Shown: positions 1 through 5,399 of the stretch, in pieces
Layout: each line of letters starts with the position of its first letter
Position numbering within the stretch: position 1 is the stretch's first letter
Assembly (NCBI GenBank): GCA_030608865.1
Contig: JAUWDI010000085.1
Span: 1-5,399 of the forward strand
Length of the DNA: 5,399 nucleotides
Source: Anaerolineales bacterium
GTDB taxonomy: Bacteria; Chloroflexota; Anaerolineae; Anaerolineales; E44-bin32
Reading direction: 5' to 3'
Position numbers and translations under genes: made by a program
Notes under the pieces: generated by a model
Database searches by the model: none
Seen by the model: only the letters and a program-made list of their open reading frames with translations
What the model was told of the DNA's origin: nothing

Positions 1-1
1 C

Positions 2-715
2 GGTGAGTGGATAATCATTTACGCCGGGCAGGCCACTCCGTACTGTAATCTAATCAATCCGTATGGTTTTCCAGTTGACTGGGTGCCCGAGTGTCTGGCT
101 GACGACGGGTCGCTCGTCGTACGGACCGAAGCGGATGTCGACGCCGATATCGCCTCGCTCGGTGTGCCAACGTGGACGGATTCCATGGATAGCGCCGGTA
201 GGTGGTACATGTTAAGTACGGATAATGTCACCTTCAAGATGGAAGACGGTTCGCTGGTGATGGAAGTCCATGAGGGGGGCGGGTACGATGAATGGGGGCT
301 GACAGCAGGCGCTGATATTGCTGATTTCTATCTCGAAATCACTGCCATAATGGGTGATCAGTGCAGTGGTATAGATCGCTATGGGCTTATCTTCCGCGCC
401 CCCGATCCAAGTCAGGGGTATGTTTTTGAATTCTCTTGTGACGGGCGCTTTCGCTTATACAAATGGGACGGGGAGAACTATACAGGGATTCAGGGCTGGA
501 AGTCATCTGCATTGATCCTCTCTGGACCCGACCAAGAGAACCGGCTCGGCGTCATGACCGATGGAAGCGATGTGAAGTTGTTCGCCAACGGTAAGCTCCT
601 GGGCGAGTATGTTATTGAAGATTACCCGGAGGGAAGGTTCGGCTTAGTCGTCGGGTCGACCAACACCGACAACTTCAAAGTGATGGTTGACTCCGCTTCA
701 TTTTGGGATTTGTAG
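2..715 (+). CDS. C-terminal part of a probable exported protein with a LamG/ConA-like beta-sandwich domain (5' truncated by window)
   Basis: The frame is open from base 2 to the TAG at 713-715, giving 237 residues. I treat it as 5' partial: the only possible internal start, GTG at 83, has no Shine-Dalgarno sequence and no signal peptide after it. The open frame also continues upstream with protein-like sequence (residues 14-24 read YCNLINPYGFP). Residues ~65-237 alternate beta-type strands with Gly/Asp turns. They include a DFYLEI strand, a CSGxDRYGLIFR segment, GYVFEFSCDGRFRLYKWDG, and a closing strand near NFKVMVDSASF. This pattern resembles the DUF1080/LamG-like jelly-roll domains often found on extracytoplasmic bacterial proteins. 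Cys121 and Cys146 lie in adjacent strands and Cys15 and Cys31 further upstream; disulphide bonding is inference and would fit export. No catalytic residues are recognisable, and carbohydrate or ligand binding is only a guess from the fold. The missing N-terminus could be a signal peptide, a membrane anchor or a kinase. Codon use is somewhat more AT-rich than in the add genes. The fold is moderately sure; the function is unknown. Confidence 0.7.
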   Translation, partial: GEWIIIYAGQATPYCNLINPYGFPVDWVPECLADDGSLVVRTEADVDADIASLGVPTWTDSMDSAGRWYMLSTDNVTFKMEDGSLVMEVHEGGGYDEWGLTAGADIADFYLEITAIMGDQCSGIDRYGLIFRAPDPSQGYVFEFSCDGRFRLYKWDGENYTGIQGWKSSALILSGPDQENRLGVMTDGSDVKLFANGKLLGEYVIEDYPEGRFGLVVGSTNTDNFKVMVDSASFWDL

Positions 716-724
716 GTTAGCTTA

Positions 725-744
725 TCGAAATTGTTTCGAGTTTT
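725..744 (+). terminator. possible weak intrinsic terminator after the first gene
   Basis: A perfect 6-bp inverted repeat (TCGAAA, loop TTG, TTTCGA) starts 9 bases after the stop codon and is followed by GTTTT. The stem is short and AT-rich and the T run is only four long, so termination would be weak. A protein-binding palindrome is an equally simple reading. Confidence 0.3.
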
Positions 745-782
745 GAACAGGTCCTCCCTGAATTGCGACTGTTTCACCTTAA

Positions 783-836
783 CTCGTTAACGCGAGGAGC
801 ACGCTGCCCTGGCTGGCGTCAGGGTGCTGTAGCACC
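783..836. repeat. cluster of three short inverted repeats
   Basis: Three perfect small palindromes sit almost end to end: CTCG/CGAG with a 6-base loop (783-796), CCCTG/CAGGG with an 8-base spacer (807-811 and 820-824), and GGTGC-TGTA-GCACC (823-836). The second and third share two bases, so they would compete. An AGCAC/GTGCT pairing (798-802 and 824-828) is a further alternative. This could be a structured leader, an operator region or a decayed palindromic element. Short repeats of this size also arise by chance in GC-rich spacers. Confidence 0.35.
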
Positions 837-931
837 GCTCGCTATGAATAGGCAGACGTTCCAACACGTAGGTCTTCCTCTGATCTGCAGCGCATTCAAT
901 CTTCATGTCCACAAATCTCTCATTTCGGCAG

Positions 932-960
932 TTGTCCTTCTGGTGAGTAAGTGCTACAAA
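932..960 (+). promoter_or_regulatory. candidate sigma-70-type promoter for addB
   Basis: TTGTCC (932-937) and TACAAA (955-960) each match the -35 and -10 consensus at four of six bases and are separated by exactly 17 bases. Transcription would begin near 967, leaving a short leader that includes the AAAGGGG at 970-976. If the promoter is real, the longer addB frame beginning at GTG 951 cannot be the start. The match is by eye and such pairs occur by chance. Confidence 0.35.
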
Positions 961-969
961 AGGACTCAG

Positions 970-976
970 AAAGGGG
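970..976 (+). promoter_or_regulatory. ribosome binding site of addB
   Basis: AAAGGGG is the best Shine-Dalgarno match ahead of addB. It sits 4 bases before GTG 981 and 13 before ATG 990. A second purine run, GAAGG at 983-987, lies only 2 bases before ATG 990. The start is therefore not fully decided: GTG 981 has the better spacing, while ATG 990 is the stronger codon and gives a typical distance to the P-loop. Confidence 0.45.
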
Positions 977-989
977 ATGGGTGAAGGCA

Positions 990-3900
990 ATGGCTGCGAC
1001 GATCCTGCTGTCAACTCCCGCGACGGGCAAGACTCATGTGTGTATAACCCGCGTCCAGGAAGCGGTTAAGCAGTTTCGTGGGCATCCCGCCTGGGTCATC
1101 CTCCCCGACCGCCTCCAGGTTCCAGCATTCAATCAACGTCTGATTGAGGCGGGTGGGGCATTCGGCGTGCAGGTCGGCACCTTCGGCACGTTATATCACG
1201 AGATCCTGCGGCTGGCCGGCAAGCCCGTTCCGTTGGCCTCGGATGTGGTTCTCCAGCGGTTGATCCGGGGCGTGATTGAAGAGGCGTTGAGTGAGGGGAA
1301 GCTCTCCCATTTCCAGGAGATCGCCGGCAAGCCTGGGTTCCTTAGTGTATTGAAGGATCGCTTCAGTGAGCTCAAGCGCGCCCAAGTTCAGCCACAGACG
1401 TTTCTCAATTTCGCTGCCAAGCATGACAAGGCGCTGCAAGAACTCGCCCTGCTATATGAACGCTACCAGGAGCAACTGCGAGAACTTGGCTGGGCCGATC
1501 CCGAAGGGTTGAACTGGTTGGCGGTTGCAGCGCTCGAGGCAGATCCTGACCTGTGTACGGACTGGCCGCTGCTGGTCGTGGACGGTTTCGATTCCTTCCA
1601 TGGATCTCAACTTTCCGCGGTTAGACTGCTCAGCGACCGCATACCACAGATGCTGATCACCTTCCCAGGAGGTCTCCAGAACGACCGCACCGCTTTCCGT
1701 CGTTTCAAGCGTTCCTTCGAGAAGCTGCATGCAGCCCTTCCTGAAGCAGTGATCGAGCGGCTGGAGGGGGAAGTGCATCTTCCCGCGCCCCTGGCTCAAT
1801 TCGAAGCCTGTCTCTTTGAGCCAGATCCGGCGTCTATTCAAGGAAAAGGGCACATATGCCAGCTTGAGGCGCGCACGACAGCTGACGAAGCGCGCGAAGC
1901 GCTGCGCTGGATTAAAGCCCGCATCGTGCGCGACGGGCTCCGTACCCAGGAATGCGCAATCGTCACGCCGAACCCTGAGCTCTATCGCCCTCTCCTGCGC
2001 GAAGCAGCGATTGAATTCGGATTGCCGCTGCGCTTCACCCACGGCGATCCGCTGCCAGACGCGCCCGGCATCACTGCCTTGCTAGAGTTGCTCGCTCTGC
2101 CGCTCTTGAATTGGCCGCGGGACGGCACGCTCGACGCGCTTTCTTCCCCGTACTTCAATCTGAGCCCATTTGGATTCACCGATGACTACACCATCGCCCT
2201 TGATGAGCTCAGCCTTTACGGACAGATCATCGAAGGCTTGGATGAATGGAGCGGGGCATTGGTCCGCCTCGCCTCGGGCGATGACGGAGATCGCCGCTCG
2301 TACGACGAAGCGACGCGTTGGCCGAACCTGCCGCGCGGGGAGCAAGCCCAGACGCTGTTGGAGGCGCTGAAGACTTTCAGCGAGCGCATTCAACCGCCAT
2401 CCTCGAGATCCACTTCGCAATGGGTCGCCTGGCTCGAAGACCTGCTTGAAGATTTGTCCTTCTTCCCGCGCTGCGAGACGTTGCTTGATCGCGCCGCGGC
2501 GCTCGGGTTCAGGGAAGTGCTGCGGGCGCTCGTGCTGGGCGAAGCGGTGGCCGGTGAACGAGAGACGGCGTATAGGGCTTTCATCCTCGAACTCCGGTCT
2601 GCTCTAGAGAGCGCCTATTTTGAGCCGCCGCTGGATTGGCGTAAGCCTTCAGTTCTGGTTCTGCAAGTTTTGAATGCGCGTGGGCTCCGCTTTAAGGCAG
2701 TTGCCATTCTGGGGCTTGCGGAGGGGTTCTTCCCGGAAGTAGAGCGTGAGGATCCGTTTTTCACGGATGCTGCCCGGGAGGCTCTTGGTCTTGAACCTCG
2801 CCTGGGGCGCGAGCAAACTGGTCTCTTTTACCAGGTGGTGACGCGCGCGGATCAATTTCTACTTCTCACTCGACCGTATTTAGCTGAAGATGGCGAGTAT
2901 TGGCAAGCTTCACCTTTCTGGCGAGCGGCGAAATCTAATCTGGCGGATGACCCGCAAAGGGTTCGTCCCGAAGAGTCGCGATCTCTGACGGAGGCAGGTT
3001 CTCCAGAGGAATTGCTCTTCTGGGGCGTACGCAGAGGTGCGCTTCCGCCGCAGTATAAGGCGCTGCAACCACGTTGGGAGAGATTGCGGTCAGCTCGTGA
3101 TGTGCTCGCTGTACGGCAAGCGCGCGAAGCTGATGGGGACCACGAAGGAGATCTCTCCTCCATAGTAGAGCGCATACGGATAACCTATGGGCCGGACCAC
3201 GTCTGGAGTTCCAGTCGTTTGGAGAGTTACGGTACGTGCCCCTTCTTCTTCCTCTCCGCGTCCGCTTTAAAGCTGGATCCGCGCGATCCGCCTGAGCCGG
3301 GTTACGATGCAGCGCAGTTGGGTTTGGTGCTGCATGCCGTGCTGGAGGAGGTTTATCCGGCGGTTGAGGATCCTACAGATACAGCGGCGGTGCTGCGTGC
3401 CCTGCCTGAGGTAGCGGAAACTGCTTTTGCCGAAGCGCCGGAGAAATACGGCTTCCGGCCAACGGCTTTGTGGGCGTTGGAGCAGCGAGAATTGCTGGAG
3501 ATTCTCGAGGTCACAATCGAGGCGCTGGGGGAAGCTTCTGCAGGCTGGCAGCCGTATGCGTATGAGCAGGTTTTTGGTCTGCAGGGGAAGCCTGAATTAC
3601 GGATCGAGCTTGAGGGCGGGGATGTGCTTGTGCGGGGGGTGATCGACCGCGTCGATCGCAACGCAGATGGTCAGGTGCGCATTCTCGACTATAAGACCGG
3701 CGGCAGTCATCTTTCTAAGAACGATCTTATCAGCGGCCGCAGGCTGCAGCTCGCTATTTACGCCATGGGTGCACGCGATGCGCTCGATCTTGGTGAGCCT
3801 GTGGAGGGGATTTATTGGACGATCCGTGGAGCGAAAGCCGGGGCGTTGAAGCTGAGTTCGTTCAAAGCATTTACGGATGAAGGAGTTTATGAAGGGCCTG

Positions 3901-4052
3901 AAGGGGCAATGGAACTGGCGAGGAGGCATGTGGACAGATTTGTCGAGGGTGTACGCGCCGGCGATTGTGCGCCCGCTGCTCCCGAGGGAGGCTGCCCTCC
4001 TTATTGCCCGGTTGTGGGCTGGTGTTGGCGGTATCGGGAGGGGTGGGGGTGA
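990..4052 (+). CDS. addB: AddB-like subunit of the AddAB helicase-nuclease (PD-(D/E)XK nuclease, Fe-S)
   Basis: The product is 1020 residues from ATG 990, slightly shorter than Bacillus AddB. AddB partners AddA in the cytoplasmic complex that unwinds and resects double-strand ends and loads the break into RecA repair. In known complexes AddB supplies one nuclease, cuts one strand and recognises Chi. Visible motifs in order: a P-loop STPATGKT at residues 8-15 (Lys14); VVDGFDSF at 196-203, the AddB form of motif II with DGF instead of a catalytic DE, so a motor-dead helicase fold is expected; GLRFKAVAILGLAEGFFP at 565-582, like the late helicase motifs; and the nuclease, with His782 in GLVLHAV, Asp886 in GVIDRVD, Asp900-Tyr-Lys902 in DYKTG and Gln920/Tyr924 in QLAIY. 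Cys750 (YGTCPF) plus Cys1002, Cys1006 and Cys1012 are the likely 4Fe-4S ligands. The C-terminal spacing is CX3CX5C, whereas Bacillus AddB has CX2CX5C; Cys993 is a spare candidate. GTG 981 is an alternative start adding three residues. All catalytic nuclease residues appear intact. The gene ends in a G-rich tract, GGGAGGGGTGGGGG, running into the stop. Confidence 0.93.
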   Translation: MAATILLSTPATGKTHVCITRVQEAVKQFRGHPAWVILPDRLQVPAFNQRLIEAGGAFGVQVGTFGTLYHEILRLAGKPVPLASDVVLQRLIRGVIEEALSEGKLSHFQEIAGKPGFLSVLKDRFSELKRAQVQPQTFLNFAAKHDKALQELALLYERYQEQLRELGWADPEGLNWLAVAALEADPDLCTDWPLLVVDGFDSFHGSQLSAVRLLSDRIPQMLITFPGGLQNDRTAFRRFKRSFEKLHAALPEAVIERLEGEVHLPAPLAQFEACLFEPDPASIQGKGHICQLEARTTADEAREALRWIKARIVRDGLRTQECAIVTPNPELYRPLLREAAIEFGLPLRFTHGDPLPDAPGITALLELLALPLLNWPRDGTLDALSSPYFNLSPFGFTDDYTIALDELSLYGQIIEGLDEWSGALVRLASGDDGDRRSYDEATRWPNLPRGEQAQTLLEALKTFSERIQPPSSRSTSQWVAWLEDLLEDLSFFPRCETLLDRAAALGFREVLRALVLGEAVAGERETAYRAFILELRSALESAYFEPPLDWRKPSVLVLQVLNARGLRFKAVAILGLAEGFFPEVEREDPFFTDAAREALGLEPRLGREQTGLFYQVVTRADQFLLLTRPYLAEDGEYWQASPFWRAAKSNLADDPQRVRPEESRSLTEAGSPEELLFWGVRRGALPPQYKALQPRWERLRSARDVLAVRQAREADGDHEGDLSSIVERIRITYGPDHVWSSSRLESYGTCPFFFLSASALKLDPRDPPEPGYDAAQLGLVLHAVLEEVYPAVEDPTDTAAVLRALPEVAETAFAEAPEKYGFRPTALWALEQRELLEILEVTIEALGEASAGWQPYAYEQVFGLQGKPELRIELEGGDVLVRGVIDRVDRNADGQVRILDYKTGGSHLSKNDLISGRRLQLAIYAMGARDALDLGEPVEGIYWTIRGAKAGALKLSSFKAFTDEGVYEGPEGAMELARRHVDRFVEGVRAGDCAPAAPEGGCPPYCPVVGWCWRYREGWG

Positions 4053-4070
4053 TCATTTTTGCCCCCTATT

Positions 4071-4089
4071 GTCCCCCCACCGGGGGGAC
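4071..4089. repeat. perfect 8-bp inverted repeat, GTCCCCCC / GGGGGGAC
   Basis: The arms are perfect complements around a 3-base loop, ACC, giving a very stable GC hairpin on either strand. It lies 19 bases after the addB stop. No T run follows on either strand, so it does not look like a classical terminator, though it could block 3' exonucleases. Confidence 0.6.
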
Positions 4090-4102
4090 TCCGGGGGACT
4101 CC
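4083..4102 (+). repeat. tandem 10-bp direct repeat GGGGGACTCC x2
   Basis: Two exact adjacent copies, 4083-4092 and 4093-4102, are followed by ACTCCCCC, which partly mirrors the unit. A tandem duplication next to homopolymer runs is a typical slippage product and may vary in copy number between strains. Confidence 0.7.
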
Positions 4103-4221
4103 ACTCCCCCGTACCCCCTGGATCACCTCCGTTACACTTCGGGGCGATTCACATTGGGGCTTTGTCGTACTTGGCAGAACAACAACAGTCTATGCGTTCT
4201 TGAGAATGGGAATCATTTTCT

Positions 4222-5399
4222 ATGACTAACGACAGCTCAAAATACCTGGATGCTAACCTAACCGGCGAGCAGCGCGATGCTGTGGAGTGCTTGCATAAGG
4301 ATGTCATCGTCACCGCAGGGGCGGGGACGGGGAAGACGCGCACACTCGTGGCGCGTTATGTGCGGCTGTTGGAAGAAGGGAAGTCGCCCCGCAGGGTTGT
4401 GGCGATTACCTTCACCGAGAAAGCAGCGCGCGAGATGCGCAATCGCGTGCGTAAGGCCGTGAGTGAACGGGCGGAATCCGCTGGAGATGCCAGCGAGAAA
4501 AGACACTGGGCGGACCTTGAAGCCGGGATGGATGCAGCTCGCATCGGTACGATCCACAGCCTATGTTCTGAAATCCTTGGCGCGCATCCCGCCGAGGCTG
4601 GGATCGATCCGCGCTTCGACGTCATCGAAGAAGGAACTGCTGCAGCCCTGAAAGCCCGGGCGGTCGAGGATGTGCTGCTCTGGGCGCTCGATGAGCCGGA
4701 CATAGTCCACTTGTATACGGTCTTCAGCGCGCATGCACTCCGAAGGTTACTCGCTCATTTGCTGAACCGCAGGCTCGATGCATCCAGACTTTTCAATAAC
4801 ACCGACTTGGAGATGAGGGCACAAGCCGCACTTCGTGAGGCCGTCAATGCTTTCGTTGAATACAAGGACGTTGCTTTTGGCATTAGAGCCTTGAAGGAGC
4901 TGCACGAATCCGGAGGGTTAACGGCGGATGCCGGGGCAACACTTGCTGGGCGGATCGAACACCTGCTCGAACTGTGGGGGCAAGCCGAGGCTAGGCTTGA
5001 AAAGGACGATCTCTTCGGGGCAGCGGCGGCATTGTTTCTCCTGCGCCGCGAAGGGTTGAAGCGCGGGGCGGGCACTAAAAATTCGGTGGCGAAAGCCGTC
5101 CAAGCGGATCTTCAACTGCATTACGACGAACGTCTCACACCCTGGCTCGGCGGCGCGAAGAGCACCGACCCCCCGCCGACCGCAGAGATCGAGGAGACCT
5201 GGTCTGCAGCCCTGCCACAGATCAGGGCGCTTTTCCAGCGGGTTCAGGATCAGTACGCGCAGTCGCTCGACCGCCTCCACGCGCTGGATTTCGACGATCT
5301 CGAATCAGGCGCCTTAGGACTTTTACGCATCCCGTCTGTCGCCGAACGCTGGGCGGGTGAGATCGAAGCGGTCCTGGTTGATGAATTCCAGGACACGAA
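4222..5399 (+). CDS. addA: AddA, UvrD-family helicase subunit of AddAB (3' truncated by window)
   Basis: ATG 4222 opens a frame that runs to the window edge, giving 392 residues and no stop. An in-frame TGA at 4201-4203 rules out any start further upstream. AddA is the ATP-driven 3'-5' DNA motor of AddAB and in known members carries a second PD-(D/E)XK nuclease at its C-terminus, which is not in this window. Motifs seen: Q-motif LTGEQ at 13-17; Walker A TAGAGTGKT at 31-39 (Lys38); motif Ia AITFTEKAAREM at 61-72; TIHS at 110-113; LDFDDLE at 355-361; and Walker B VDEFQDT at 386-392 (Asp387, Glu388). The ~350 residues between Walker A and B fit the large 1B insertion of AddA/RecB rather than plain UvrD/PcrA, as does the addB gene directly upstream. 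The visible part is about a third of a usual AddA. The ribosome binding site is poor (a GGGA about 10 bases upstream), so translation may be weak or coupled to addB. RecB or another UvrD-like nuclease is a less likely alternative. Confidence 0.93.
   Translation, partial: MTNDSSKYLDANLTGEQRDAVECLHKDVIVTAGAGTGKTRTLVARYVRLLEEGKSPRRVVAITFTEKAAREMRNRVRKAVSERAESAGDASEKRHWADLEAGMDAARIGTIHSLCSEILGAHPAEAGIDPRFDVIEEGTAAALKARAVEDVLLWALDEPDIVHLYTVFSAHALRRLLAHLLNRRLDASRLFNNTDLEMRAQAALREAVNAFVEYKDVAFGIRALKELHESGGLTADAGATLAGRIEHLLELWGQAEARLEKDDLFGAAAALFLLRREGLKRGAGTKNSVAKAVQADLQLHYDERLTPWLGGAKSTDPPPTAEIEETWSAALPQIRALFQRVQDQYAQSLDRLHALDFDDLESGALGLLRIPSVAERWAGEIEAVLVDEFQDT

Larger units (their letters stand above)
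716..989. other. 274-base intergenic region, no convincing gene
   Basis: I see no convincing protein gene, tRNA or CRISPR repeat here. The left half carries four short inverted repeats (see 725-744 and 783-836). The middle, about 840-930, is featureless to my reading. The right end carries the candidate promoter and ribosome binding site for the following gene. Short open frames exist on both strands (763-984 plus, 787-1014 minus), but neither has a ribosome binding site or recognisable protein sequence. Confidence 0.6.
4045..4130 (+). other. G/C-tract structured spacer at the addB-addA junction
   Basis: This stretch overlaps the addB stop and holds seven runs of five or six G or C. An outer stem pairs 4045-4054 with 4121-4130 (nine Watson-Crick pairs and one G-U). 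Inside it, hairpin A pairs 4071-4078 with 4082-4089. Hairpin B pairs 4080-4087 with 4114-4121 (one G-U) and 4092-4097 with 4106-4111. A and B share bases and exclude each other, and B also takes one base of the outer stem. A further hairpin, 4045-4049 with 4062-4066, covers the stop codon. No T run follows any stem, so this is not a standard intrinsic terminator. It could be an attenuator, an mRNA stability element, a small palindromic repeat element or a replication-slippage product; the sequence does not decide. The rest of the spacer (4131-4221) shows no clear promoter. Confidence 0.55.

Noticed and set aside
83..715. GTG 83 as the true start of the first gene
   Set aside because: The frame stays open upstream to the window edge, there is no Shine-Dalgarno sequence before 83, and no signal peptide follows.
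763..984. Plus-strand open frame of 73 codons in the first spacer
   Set aside because: It has a TTG start, no ribosome binding site and low-complexity unprotein-like sequence, and it runs into the addB promoter and leader.
951..989. GTG 951 as the addB start
   Set aside because: It would add 13 residues unlike AddB N-termini, lacks a ribosome binding site, and lies upstream of the probable transcription start.
787..1014. Minus-strand open frame of 75 codons
   Set aside because: It overlaps the addB start, has no ribosome binding site, and no family is recognisable. Its Arg/Ser/Cys-rich tail reflects GC-rich antisense sequence.
1452..2042. Minus-strand open frame of 196 codons inside addB
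   Set aside because: It is antisense to a well-supported AddB coding region and has no recognisable motifs, so it is a shadow frame.
4071..4089. Intrinsic terminator after addB
   Set aside because: The hairpin is strong, but no T run follows on either strand, so only a structural repeat is called.
3877..4203. Plus-strand open frame of 108 codons across the addB end and the spacer
   Set aside because: It overlaps the AddB nuclease C-terminus in another frame. Its Gly/Pro/His-rich tail comes from the G and C tracts.
1..5399. tRNA, rRNA, CRISPR array, transposase or defence system
   Set aside because: I found no T-loop GTTCRA-type signature in the spacers, no spaced direct repeats, no transposase motifs and no terminal repeats. 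AddAB is core repair machinery, not a new system.

Overview
The window looks like ordinary chromosomal DNA from a moderately GC-rich bacterium. An Anaerolineae-type member of the Chloroflexota is my best guess. This rests on general resemblance of the first gene (a secreted-looking, Cys-containing beta-sandwich domain) and on the style of the AddA/AddB proteins; no marker gene is present to prove it.

Layout, all genes on the + strand: (1) positions 2-715 hold the 3' end of a gene whose start lies outside the window. Its C-terminal ~170 residues look like a concanavalin-A/LamG-like jelly-roll domain. (2) Positions 716-989 are a 274-base gap with no convincing gene. It holds several short inverted repeats and, at its right end, a plausible sigma-70-type promoter and ribosome binding site. 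(3) Positions 990-4052 encode a complete AddB-like helicase-nuclease subunit with a P-loop, the AddB 'DGF' motif, a C-terminal PD-(D/E)XK nuclease and iron-sulfur cysteines. (4) Positions 4053-4221 are a 169-base spacer packed with runs of five or six G or C. These form overlapping, mutually exclusive hairpins and a 10-bp tandem repeat. (5) From 4222 to the window edge runs the first 392 residues of AddA, the UvrD/SF1A motor subunit, cut off just after its Walker B motif.

addB and addA form a probable operon in the usual addB-addA order. Their products would make the AddAB (RexBA-type) complex, which resects double-strand ends for RecA-dependent repair. No undescribed defence or mobile system is visible. 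The least ordinary part is the addB-addA junction. There the G/C-tract spacer folds onto the addB stop codon, and a one-base slip in a G5 tract would carry the addB frame to an ATGA overlap with the addA start.
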